From Bradyrhizobium zhengyangense (GTDB lineage: Bacteria; Pseudomonadota; Alphaproteobacteria; Rhizobiales; Xanthobacteraceae): 64,000 nt of DNA. The notes beneath the pieces were generated by a model that was given only the letters and a program-made list of their open reading frames with translations, searched no databases and was not told where the DNA came from. Location of the stretch: NCBI RefSeq assembly GCF_022012435.1, contig NZ_JAKLUA010000022.1, positions 1 to 64,000 of the forward strand. Direction: 5' to 3'. Below are positions 16,708 through 24,204 of the stretch, piece by piece. How positions within the stretch are numbered: position 1 is the stretch's first letter; every line of letters starts with the position of its first letter. The position numbers and the translations under genes were made by a program.

Positions 16708-17759
16708 CCTATATTGCCAAGCCGAAATTCCATCATCCGAGCCTGAAGAAGAACGAGCTCGGCTACACGCATCGCGACTACGAAGGCAAGATCTCGACGC
16801 TATGCGCCGGCTGCGGCCATGACTCGATTACGGCCTCGATCATCGAGGCCTGCTACGAACTCTCGATCGAACCTCACCGGGTGGCAAAAATCTCCGGCAT
16901 CGGCTGCTCCTCGAAGACGCCGGATTACTTCCTTGGCAATTCGCACGGCTTCAACTCCGTGCACGGCCGCATGCCCTCGGTGTTGACGGGCGCCAACCTC
17001 GCCAATCGCGATCTGATCTATCTCGGCGTCTCCGGCGACGGCGATTCCGCCTCGATCGGCTTCGGCCAGTTCGCGCATTCGATCCGGCGCGGCGTCAACA
17101 TGACCTATATCGTCGAGAACAACGGCGTCTACGGCCTGACCAAGGGCCAGTTCTCGGCAACCGCCGACCGCGGCTCGAAGTCGAAGAAGGGCGTGACCAA
17201 CACCGACAACGCCATCGACCTCGTCGCGATCGCGCTGCAGCTCGGCGCCACCTTCGTGGCGCGCTCATTCTCCGGCGACAAGAGCCAGCTGGTGCCGCTG
17301 ATCGCGGCTGCGATCGGCCACAAGGGCGCGTCCTTCATCGACGTCATCAGCCCCTGCATCGCCTTCAACAACCATGCCGGCTCGACCAAGAGCTTTGACT
17401 ATGTCCGCGAGCACAACGACGCCGTGAACCGGCTAGACGTGCTGGTCGGCCGCGATCCGATCGCGGTGGACTATGCGCCTGGTACTGTGCAGGTGGTCGA
17501 ACAGCATGACGGCAGCAAGATCGCGCTGCGCAAGATCGACGCCGATTACGATCCGCATGACCGGCTCGGCGCCCAGACCTTCCTTGCCAAGCACGCCGCC
17601 AAGGGACAGATCGTCACCGGGCTCCTGTACGTCGACCCCGATGCGGACGATCTGCACGCCCATCTCAACACGGTCGAGACACCGCTTAACACGCTGGGAG
17701 CGGATACGCTGTGCCCGGGCTCGGCGGTGCTGGACAAGATCAACGCCAGCCTGCGCTGA
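16704..17759 (+). CDS. korB: 2-oxoacid:acceptor oxidoreductase, TPP-binding beta subunit
   Basis: A 351-residue beta subunit. It carries LCAGCGHDSI, the conserved SGIGCSS, and the thiamine-diphosphate Mg motif GDGDSASIGFGQF followed by ENNGVYGLTKGQFS. It pairs with KorA and completes the korCAB operon through an ATGA overlap. Substrate identity (2-oxoglutarate versus pyruvate or another 2-oxoacid) cannot be fixed by eye. The absence of its own ferredoxin subunit fits electron transfer through the KorC clusters. Confidence 0.88.
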   Translation: MTYIAKPKFHHPSLKKNELGYTHRDYEGKISTLCAGCGHDSITASIIEACYELSIEPHRVAKISGIGCSSKTPDYFLGNSHGFNSVHGRMPSVLTGANLANRDLIYLGVSGDGDSASIGFGQFAHSIRRGVNMTYIVENNGVYGLTKGQFSATADRGSKSKKGVTNTDNAIDLVAIALQLGATFVARSFSGDKSQLVPLIAAAIGHKGASFIDVISPCIAFNNHAGSTKSFDYVREHNDAVNRLDVLVGRDPIAVDYAPGTVQVVEQHDGSKIALRKIDADYDPHDRLGAQTFLAKHAAKGQIVTGLLYVDPDADDLHAHLNTVETPLNTLGADTLCPGSAVLDKINASLR

Positions 17760-17791
17760 GGCGTTGACTGGATCGGCCGCACGATCGGTCG

Positions 17792-18358
17792 CTAGCTGAC
17801 GGGCTCCGGCGCAACGCGGCGCGAGGTGGCGAGCCGGCTGGCCGACCAGTACTGCTTGCAGGTCTCGCACAAGGTCTCGGCGTCCATGGTCAGGCCGCCG
17901 GCATTGACGATGACGCCGTCGGCGCCAAGCGCCTTGTTCATCAGCGTTACGATGTGCTTCAGTATGCCTCCGGCAAACTGCTCGGCAACGAGAGGATCAA
18001 CCTTCAGCACCACGATCCTCTGGGTGCGCAACTGCCAGACCAGGATGTCCCGCACCGATCGCCAGGCGATGGTGTCGTCGGCGATCCTGGTGTCGCGGAT
18101 GCCGACGCGGGTGATGAATACGACCGGCTCGCGGGCGGAGACCAGCCGCCAGACTGCCTGGCAGGTCGCAAAGCCGAACAGCGCAACGCCGGCGGAGCAG
18201 ATCACGATCTGGAGCGAGCTGATCTCCTTGCCGTGGAGCCAGTTGAATGCGACGGCGGCGCAGAGCAGCGTCAGCAGCAGGCCCGCGCCGAGTACCTTCA
18301 ACGACCTGGCCAGGGAATAGCCGATCGCAAGATTGGGCAAGTTCTGACTTTCGGACAT
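17792..18358 (-). CDS. Hypothetical membrane protein, paralogue of 26447-27088
   Basis: A 188-residue protein with two TM helices (about residues 19-38 and 51-70) followed by a cytoplasmic PH-like beta domain containing EPVVFITRVGIRDTRIADDTIAWRSV. The block PVV(F/I)(I/V)T..GIRD.RI......W.S(V/I).D(I/V) recurs in the protein at 26447-27088, so the two are paralogues. The fold resembles STM3941-type membrane proteins; the function is unknown. ATG 18358 is preferred over the upstream TTG because GGAGG lies 9 nt before it. It is convergent with korB. Confidence 0.7.
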   Translation of the reverse strand: MSESQNLPNLAIGYSLARSLKVLGAGLLLTLLCAAVAFNWLHGKEISSLQIVICSAGVALFGFATCQAVWRLVSAREPVVFITRVGIRDTRIADDTIAWRSVRDILVWQLRTQRIVVLKVDPLVAEQFAGGILKHIVTLMNKALGADGVIVNAGGLTMDAETLCETCKQYWSASRLATSRRVAPEPVS

Positions 18359-18553
18359 GTTCAAGCGCCTCCAGCCATTTGCAACAACCGGGGTTTTTCT
18401 GCGCCCCGTCGCAAGGGGTAAGCCTGGAACCTTGCGCGAGGCTGCCGGCCGGGCGTGCGGTTGAACGCGCCGCGTGCGGCTTGCGACTAACCGCTGGTTG
18501 GCCCCTCACCGTCCCGATGCGGGCCCGAAATGCCTGACGCCGGCGGTACGATC

Positions 18554-19174
18554 ATGAAACTTGCCCTCATCCTTCCGCTTGCCTTCGTGGCCTGCATCGG
18601 CGCTGCCCGGGCCGAGGAGGCCGACGACTTTCGCGAGGCGAGCAAGACCGAAGCCGAGACCTTCAATGCACGGATGTATGCGGGCTCTCCAGGCAAGACG
18701 GCCTATGCCTGCTTCGTCCGCCGCTACGATGCCGAGCATCTGGCGCGGCATCCCAAGCAGAAGGTCGCGTCCATGAAGCTGCTGGTCTCCGCGGAGGCCG
18801 ACGGCGAGGACAAGCAGCTGCACAACTCGTTCCGGATCGGCTTCCGCTATCGCCACCGCAGCGGCGATTTCGATTCCAGCGGCTCCTGTCACCACACGGT
18901 GCTCACCAAGGAAGGTAATGAGGTCAGGCTCGGCTGCGGTGTCGATTGCGAGGGCGGCGGCGTCGGTATCGCGCTGTCGACGGACGACAAATCGGCGGTC
19001 GTGCGGCTGGAGAGCGTCAGGATCTGGCTGCACAACCAGCCGACTGAAGATGAAGACCGAACACTGGTCGCGGGCAGCGACGACGGGATTTTCCGCCTCG
19101 ACCGCACCGACACCAGCGAGTGCGCCGCGCTGGCGACCGACCGCAAGGAACTCGCCGCGCTCCGCCACAAGTGA
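18554..19174 (+). CDS. Exported protein of unknown function
   Basis: A 206-residue protein with a clear Sec signal peptide (MKLALILPLAFVACIGAARA, predicted cleavage before EEADDF). The mature part contains five cysteines, including SGSCHHTV and RLGCGVDCEGGGV, which suggests periplasmic disulfides. No family is recognised. ATG 18554 is chosen because it opens the signal peptide; the frame extends eight codons further up. The next gene, also exported, starts 29 nt downstream and may share its message. Confidence 0.72.
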   Translation: MKLALILPLAFVACIGAARAEEADDFREASKTEAETFNARMYAGSPGKTAYACFVRRYDAEHLARHPKQKVASMKLLVSAEADGEDKQLHNSFRIGFRYRHRSGDFDSSGSCHHTVLTKEGNEVRLGCGVDCEGGGVGIALSTDDKSAVVRLESVRIWLHNQPTEDEDRTLVAGSDDGIFRLDRTDTSECAALATDRKELAALRHK

Positions 19175-19203
19175 TATCTGTCGGGCAAAATCGGGAGATT
19201 GCC

Positions 19204-19668
19204 ATGAACCGCCGGAACATCTTGTGGAGCACCGTCTCGGCGCTGGGCGCAGCCTTTGCCGCTTCGCGCGCGAAGGCTGCGACCGAAAAAGCTGCGACTG
19301 AAGCTGTAAAGTCAGACAAGCTGAAGGTGGTCTATCACCTCAGCGACGCCGACAAGGTCAATTTCGTGCTCGGCAACATCCAGAACCACATCGACGGCGT
19401 CGGCGGCCCCGACCATGTCACCCTCGCGCTTGTCATCCACGGACCGGCGCTGAAGGCGTTCCATCAGGCGCAGGCCAACCCTGACGTCAGCGGACGGATC
19501 AGCAACTTCGCGAAGGACGGCGTCGAGCTTGCCGCCTGCGGCAACACCATGAAGGCACAGAACATCACGCTGACGGATCTGCTGCCGGGATTCGTGAGTG
19601 CCGAGAAAGGCGGCGTGGTTCGTTTGGCCGAACTGCAGTCTCAGGGATATCTGTATTTGCGGCCCTGA
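19204..19668 (+). CDS. Exported DsrE/DsrF-like protein
   Basis: A 154-residue protein with an N-terminal export signal (NRRNILWSTVSALGAAFAASRAKA; the twin arginine makes Tat export possible). The DsrE-like domain that follows contains LKVVYHLSDADKVNFVLGNIQNHID, VTLALVIHGPALKAF and GVELAACGNTMKAQ. Family members bind sulfur or act in sulfur transfer; the single conserved Cys in AACGNTM fits that. ATG 19204 has GGGAG 7 nt upstream. The frame is open 28 codons further up without similarity. Confidence 0.82.
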   Translation: MNRRNILWSTVSALGAAFAASRAKAATEKAATEAVKSDKLKVVYHLSDADKVNFVLGNIQNHIDGVGGPDHVTLALVIHGPALKAFHQAQANPDVSGRISNFAKDGVELAACGNTMKAQNITLTDLLPGFVSAEKGGVVRLAELQSQGYLYLRP

Positions 19669-19694
19669 GGGGCGTGAGCGTCCGCGCCATCCTC

Positions 19695-19711
19695 CGTCAT
19701 TGCTAATGACG
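19695..19711. repeat. Collapsed copy of the CGTCATTGCGAG palindrome
   Basis: CGTCATTGC is joined directly to TAATGACG. Both termini of the dispersed palindrome remain and the roughly 65-nt middle is missing. It lies between the DsrE-like gene and the arsR promoter. Confidence 0.5.
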
Positions 19712-19755
19712 GGAGAGAGGGCTGCGGAAAGCCACCATCACTCTCCCGGCCGCAC

Positions 19756-19809
19756 TTGACAGACCCATAACTCCACGGTTATGAATTAATCCATAACTTC
19801 ATGGTTATG
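19756..19809 (+). promoter_or_regulatory. arsR promoter with two ArsR-type operator palindromes
   Basis: Two identical-arm palindromes CATAAC-N6-GTTATG occur at 19766-19783 and 19792-19809, 26 bp apart. A TTGACA (-35) lies at 19756-19761, with TATGAA at 19780-19785 as a possible -10 after an 18-bp spacer, so the first palindrome sits across the core promoter. This is the expected layout for autorepression by the ArsR-family protein whose ATG is at 19817. Confidence 0.75.
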
Positions 19810-19816
19810 GATTCCC

Positions 19817-20140
19817 ATGTCCGCCACCCCAGACCTTCTGTTCAGGACCCTGGCCGACCCGACCCGGCGGGCGATCTTCGAACGGCTGTGCCGCGAGGGG
19901 GAGCAGACGGTCGGGGCACTGACGGCGCTATCAGGCGTTTCCCAGCCGGCCGTTTCAAAGCATCTGGGCGCGCTGAAGCAGGCGGGCCTCGTGCGCGACC
20001 GTCACGAGGGACGTCAGACCCACTACAGCGCGCAGCCGGCCGCGCTTGATCCGCTGATCGACTGGACCAGCCAGATGGCCGGCTTCTGGCAAAACCGGCT
20101 CGATGCGCTCGACGATCTCCTGAAGAGGATGGACCAATGA
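19817..20140 (+). CDS. ArsR-family transcriptional repressor
   Basis: A 107-residue winged-helix repressor. It contains LADPTRRAIFERLCREGEQTVGALTALSGVSQPAVSKHLGALKQAGLV, the standard ArsR DNA-binding core. The metal-binding ELCVCDL motif is absent, so it belongs to the SdpR-like, non-metal group typically paired with an AHSA1/SRPBCC protein. That protein follows with an ATGA overlap. It is likely autoregulated through the two CATAAC-N6-GTTATG sites just upstream. No Shine-Dalgarno is visible before ATG 19817, and the leader may be very short. Confidence 0.92.
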   Translation: MSATPDLLFRTLADPTRRAIFERLCREGEQTVGALTALSGVSQPAVSKHLGALKQAGLVRDRHEGRQTHYSAQPAALDPLIDWTSQMAGFWQNRLDALDDLLKRMDQ

Positions 20141-20568
20141 CTGGGGCTGCGACCGAAACACGTTCCATGATCATCGAGCGCGAGTTCGCCTATCCGCCGG
20201 AGCGGCTGTGGCGCGCGCTGACGCAGCCGCATCTGATCGAGGAATGGCTGATGAAGAACGACTTCAAGCCTGAAGTCGGTCACCGCTTCAATCTGCGCGG
20301 CGAATGGGGCGGCGTGCTGGATTGCGAGGTGCTCGCCATCGAGCCGCAGCGCTCCCTCGCCTACACCTGGAATTTCACCCATGAGGACGCGGCCTACGAT
20401 CTCAGAAGCGTGGTGACCTTCACGCTGACCCCGCAAGGGGGAGGCACGCATCTGCGTGTCGAGCAGGCGGGCTTCCGCCCCAGCCAGAAGCAGGCCTATG
20501 GCGGCGCGCATGCCGGCTGGAAGCAGTTTTTCACCAAGCTGGACGAGTTGCTGGCCCGGGCCGAATAG
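20137..20568 (+). CDS. SRPBCC (AHSA1-like) domain protein
   Basis: A 143-residue START-like protein of the AHSA1/CalC group: IEREFAYPPERLWRALTQPHLIEEWLMKNDF at the N-terminus and GGTHLRVEQAGF with HAGWKQFFTKLDELL at the C-terminus. It forms a hydrophobic ligand pocket; the ligand is unknown. It is translationally coupled to the ArsR gene (ATGA at 20137), the usual pairing for this family. Confidence 0.9.
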   Translation: MTGAATETRSMIIEREFAYPPERLWRALTQPHLIEEWLMKNDFKPEVGHRFNLRGEWGGVLDCEVLAIEPQRSLAYTWNFTHEDAAYDLRSVVTFTLTPQGGGTHLRVEQAGFRPSQKQAYGGAHAGWKQFFTKLDELLARAE

Positions 20569-20614
20569 CCCAGCCACGCGCATCCATTCCCAACATTCCC
20601 GACAGGAGATTGAA

Positions 20615-20827
20615 ATGAGCTCGAACCTGTGGATCCGGCAGATCCATCGCTGGCTGTCCATTGCCTTCACGCTTGCCGTGATCGCCAACATCGTTGCGCT
20701 GACCATGCAGATTCAGGCGACGTGGATTGGCCTGATGGCCTTCGTGCCCTTGATCCCGCTGCTCGCGACCGGGCTCTATCTGTTCGCACTGCCCTATCTC
20801 AGCGGCCGCAGCGAGGCGAGGTCATGA
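20615..20827 (+). CDS. Small membrane protein of the arsR operon
   Basis: A 70-residue protein with two TM helices (about residues 15-34 and 37-58) between short charged ends (MSSNLWIRQIHRW and SGRSEARS). A good AGGAGAT ribosome site lies at 20604-20610, and its stop overlaps the DUF1801 ATG, so it is a real operon member. The function is unknown. Its place in an ArsR-controlled operon makes a role in membrane stress or immunity conceivable but unproven. Confidence 0.78.
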   Translation: MSSNLWIRQIHRWLSIAFTLAVIANIVALTMQIQATWIGLMAFVPLIPLLATGLYLFALPYLSGRSEARS

Positions 20828-21252
20828 AGAAGACCGTGACCGCAAGTAAAGAAACGGACGGACCGTCCCCCTCGAAGCTCATCGACATCAGGATCAAGGA
20901 GCTCGGCGACTGGCGTGGCGAGATGCTGAAGCGGATCCGCGCGCTGATCAAGGAGGCCGATCCCGATGTGGTCGAGGAATGGAAATGGCGCGGTGTTCCC
21001 GTGTGGGAGCACGATGGGATCATCTGCACGGGCGAGACCTACAAGGCGGTCGTGAAGCTGACCTTTGCCAAGGGGGCTGCACTGGATGACCCGGCCGGCC
21101 TGTTCAATTCCAGCCTCGACGGCAATGTGCGTCGCGCGATCGATATCAGCGAGGGCGCGAAGCTCAACGAGAAGGCGCTGAAGGCGCTGATCCGCGCGGC
21201 GGTGGAACTGAATGCGTCGAAGGCGAAGAAGAAGCCGGCGAAGAAAGCCTGA
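20824..21252 (+). CDS. DUF1801 family protein
   Basis: A 142-residue protein of the DUF1801 (YdhG-like) family: LKRIRALIKEADPDVVEEWKWRGVPVWEHDGIICTGETYK in the core and a Lys/Ala-rich C-terminal tail (KAKKKPAKKA). The family is structurally known but without an assigned activity. ATG 20824 overlaps the stop of the small membrane protein. Last gene of the arsR operon. Confidence 0.87.
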   Translation: MKKTVTASKETDGPSPSKLIDIRIKELGDWRGEMLKRIRALIKEADPDVVEEWKWRGVPVWEHDGIICTGETYKAVVKLTFAKGAALDDPAGLFNSSLDGNVRRAIDISEGAKLNEKALKALIRAAVELNASKAKKKPAKKA

Positions 21253-21287
21253 TGAGCCGAAGATCGACCGACGGCGATGCTCTCTCC

Positions 21288-21316
21288 GTTCCCTCCCCCC
21301 TTGTGCGGGAGGGAAC
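21288..21316. terminator. Strong hairpin between convergent DUF1801 and spoVR genes
   Basis: A perfect 10-bp stem, GTTCCCTCCC (21288-21297) and GGGAGGGAAC (21307-21316), with a 9-nt loop. It is followed at once by a second GC hairpin (GCGCC-TTCGAC-GGCGC). It lies between two gene ends pointing at each other and probably acts as a bidirectional terminator, though no U-tract is present. The stem sequence also resembles dispersed GGGAGGG palindromes. Confidence 0.55.
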
Positions 21317-21372
21317 GCGCCTTCGACGGCGCGCTAGTCGGGCTCATCGTCAAGCGTCAGGCGTAGTCCGCT

Positions 21373-22911
21373 TCAGGCCACCGCCGCCGCGATCGGACGC
21401 GGGCTGACGACATATTCGCGCAGCACCTTGTCGTTGGCATCGACCTCGATCAGTGCGACGTCGTAGGTCCAGAGATCGGCGAGATGCTGAAGCACGCGCT
21501 TGGCGTCGGTCTCGTTGAGCTGCGAGCCCTTGATGACGCGGTGATGCAGGATCAGCCGGCGGTCGCCGGAGAGATCGACATCGACCACCTCGATATTGGC
21601 GTCGATGAAGCCGACATCGTGCTGCCGTGCCAGCTCGCGGCGGACGCGGCGGAAACCGCGCTCGTCGTGGATGGCGTCGACCCGGATGCCCGCTCGCTCC
21701 TCGGGGTCGTCGTGCAGATGGAACATGCGGAAGTGCCGCATCAATCTGGGACTCAAGAACTGGCCGATGAAGCTTTCGTCGCGATAATTGGCCCAGACGT
21801 CGCGCAGCACGCCCATGACGTCGCCCTTGCCGGCGATATCGGGGAACCACTCGCGGTCTTCGTCTTCCGGATTGGTGACGATGCGCTCGATGTCCTGCAT
21901 CACGGCGAAGCCGAGCGCGTAAGGATTGAAGCCCGAGTAGCGCTGATCGTCGAATTCAGGCTGGAACACCACATTGGTGTGCGAGCCCAGGAATTCGAGG
22001 AAATTGCCGTCGGTGATGCGGCCCTGCTGATGCAGCTTGGTCATGATGCGATAGTGGACGTAGGTCGCCGTCCCCTCGTTCATCACCTTGGTCTGGCTTT
22101 GCGGATAGAAATATTGCGCGATGTGGCGGACGATGCGCAACAGCTCGCGCTGCCAGGGCGCCAGGCGCGGCGCGCTCTTCTCCAGGAAGTAGATGAGGTT
22201 TTCCTGCGGCAGGCCGAGCAGCTTGCGGCGGCGCTCGAGCGAAATCGCGGACCGCGTCTTCGACGCTCCCTTGGGCACCGTGCGCCAGAGATCGTTGAAG
22301 ACTTCCTCCTCGTGCTGGCGGCGACGGCCGGCACGTTTCTCCTCCTCGCGCAGATCCAGCTTCTTCTTGCCGGGATAGCGGTCGATGCCGTGCGACATCA
22401 GCGCGTGCGCGGCGTCCAGCGTGCGCTCAACCTCGATGCGGCCGTAGCGCTCCTCGCACTGCATGACGTAGTTCTTGGCGAAATCCAGATAGTCGAGAAT
22501 CCCTTCCGCATCGGTCCACTGCTTGAACAGATAATTGTTCTTGAAGAAGTGGTTGTGGCCGAAAGCGGCGTGCGCGATCACCAGCGTCTGCATCGTCGCC
22601 GTGTTCTCCTCCATGAGGTAGGAGATGCAGGGCGAGGAGTTGATCACGATCTCATAGGCAAGGCCCATCAGCCCCTTGCGGTACGAGGCCTCGTGATAGG
22701 CGAAGTGCTTGCCGAACGACCAGTGCTTGTAGAACAGCGGCATGCCGACGGACGAATAGGCGTCCAGCATCTGCTCGGCGGTGATGACCTCGATCTGGTT
22801 CGGGTAGACGTCGAGCCCGAGATCCTTCAGCGCCACTTCTTCGCAGGCATCGGTGATGCGCTGCAAGGTGTGGAAATCCCAATCGGCGCCTTCGAACAAG
22901 CGTTCCGTCAT
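21373..22911 (-). CDS. spoVR: SpoVR family protein
   Basis: A 512-residue protein of the SpoVR/YcgB family. Family blocks include FEGADWDFHTLQRI, MPLFYKHWSFGKHFAYHEASYRKGLMGLAYEIVINSSPCISYLMEEN and YFYPQSQTKVMNEGTATYVHY. Cytoplasmic; the biochemical function is unknown. In Escherichia coli the homologues yeaG, yeaH and ycgB belong to the stationary-phase stress regulon. It is the last of the prkA-yeaH-spoVR operon, with an ATGA overlap to yeaH. Confidence 0.95.
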   Translation of the reverse strand: MTERLFEGADWDFHTLQRITDACEEVALKDLGLDVYPNQIEVITAEQMLDAYSSVGMPLFYKHWSFGKHFAYHEASYRKGLMGLAYEIVINSSPCISYLMEENTATMQTLVIAHAAFGHNHFFKNNYLFKQWTDAEGILDYLDFAKNYVMQCEERYGRIEVERTLDAAHALMSHGIDRYPGKKKLDLREEEKRAGRRRQHEEEVFNDLWRTVPKGASKTRSAISLERRRKLLGLPQENLIYFLEKSAPRLAPWQRELLRIVRHIAQYFYPQSQTKVMNEGTATYVHYRIMTKLHQQGRITDGNFLEFLGSHTNVVFQPEFDDQRYSGFNPYALGFAVMQDIERIVTNPEDEDREWFPDIAGKGDVMGVLRDVWANYRDESFIGQFLSPRLMRHFRMFHLHDDPEERAGIRVDAIHDERGFRRVRRELARQHDVGFIDANIEVVDVDLSGDRRLILHHRVIKGSQLNETDAKRVLQHLADLWTYDVALIEVDANDKVLREYVVSPRPIAAAVA

Positions 22912-24191
22912 GGAGCGGCTTTCTCCTGGGCAGTGTCGCGGCGCTGGAACAGATCGTGGAACACCGGGAAGATCTCGCTGCGCTCACTGACCTTGCGCAT
23001 CGAGAGCGGTGCGCCAGAGTTGCGCAGGCGCTCATAGAGGGTCCAGAGCGAGGAATCGGAGAGATCGAAGGCGCTGCCGCCCGACTCGCCGACCTCGAGA
23101 TAGGCAAAGAACTGGCAGACCGGAAGGATCTTCTCGGTCAGCAGCAGGCCGGTGAGCTCGCCGTCGGAATAGGAGTTGTCGCCGTCGGAGGCTTGCGCGG
23201 CGTAGATATTCCAGTCCGCCGGGCTGAAGCGCTCCCGCACGATCTCGTGCATCGCCTGCAGCGCGCTGGAGACCAGCGTACCGCCGGAGGCCGGGCCATA
23301 GAAGAAGGTCTGCTCGTCGACCTCCTCGGCTCGATCGGTGTGGCGGATGAAGACGATCTCGACATGCTTGTAGCGCCGCTTCAGGAACACGTAGAGCAGC
23401 ATGTAGAAGCGCTTTGCCAGATCCTTCATGTGCTCGGACATCGAGCCGGAGACGTCCATCAGGCAGAACATCACGGCCTGCGCCACCGGCCGCGGCACCT
23501 TCTCGTAGCGGCGATAGCGGATGTCGAGCGGATCGATGAAGGGAATGCGCTTGGTCTTCGCCTTCAGCTTTTCCAGCCGGGCGATGAGCTCGGCGCGCTC
23601 GTCCTCGTCGGTGCAGGCCTCGATCGCGGCTTCCAGCTCCTCGACCTCGTCCTTGCGCGGGCGCTTGAGCGCGATGCGGCGGGCGAGCGCCAGCTTCACG
23701 GTACGGCTGACCGAGATGTTGGCCGGCGAGCCCGAGGTGGTATAGCCGGCGCGCTGGATGCCTTCGCTCTCGGTCTGCGCGATCTTGCGCTTGGCGAGAT
23801 CAGGCAGCTCGAGATCGTCGAGAAAGAGATCGACGAATTCGTCGCGACTGAGCACGAAGCGGAAAGCATCTTCGCTGTCGCCTTCGCCGGGACCGGAATC
23901 CTTGGCACTGCCCTGGCCCTGGCGCTGGAGATAGTCGCCCTCGACGAACTTCTTGTTGCCCGGCAGTACCATGTCGCGCGTCCCGCCTTCACGGCGGAAA
24001 CGCGGCTCGTGCATGCCGTCGAGCGGGATTGTGACCTCTCCACCCTCCAGGACATCCTTGATGTCGCGTTCCTGTGAGGTCTTCTTGACGGCGCCCTGCA
24101 CCAGGGATTTGGCCCGACGCAAGAACCGCTGGCGGTTCTCAAGACTCTTGCCGCCTGGATTCAGGCGCCTGTCAATAATATGAATGGCCAC
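22908..24191 (-). CDS. yeaH: YeaH/YhbH family protein (DUF444, VWA domain)
   Basis: A 427-residue DUF444 protein. The N-terminal basic region starts MAIHIIDRRLNPGGKSLENRQRFLRR. A charged helical segment (about 180-215) leads into a von Willebrand A-like domain with the metal-site motif DVSGSMSEHM at Asp246-Ser248-Ser250. The end is ERSEIFPVFHDLFQRRD. It is encoded between prkA and spoVR, the conserved arrangement, and probably works with the PrkA kinase. It starts 13 nt after the prkA stop. Confidence 0.95.
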   Translation of the reverse strand: MAIHIIDRRLNPGGKSLENRQRFLRRAKSLVQGAVKKTSQERDIKDVLEGGEVTIPLDGMHEPRFRREGGTRDMVLPGNKKFVEGDYLQRQGQGSAKDSGPGEGDSEDAFRFVLSRDEFVDLFLDDLELPDLAKRKIAQTESEGIQRAGYTTSGSPANISVSRTVKLALARRIALKRPRKDEVEELEAAIEACTDEDERAELIARLEKLKAKTKRIPFIDPLDIRYRRYEKVPRPVAQAVMFCLMDVSGSMSEHMKDLAKRFYMLLYVFLKRRYKHVEIVFIRHTDRAEEVDEQTFFYGPASGGTLVSSALQAMHEIVRERFSPADWNIYAAQASDGDNSYSDGELTGLLLTEKILPVCQFFAYLEVGESGGSAFDLSDSSLWTLYERLRNSGAPLSMRKVSERSEIFPVFHDLFQRRDTAQEKAAP

Positions 24192-24204
24192 TTTCTCATC
24201 CGCC

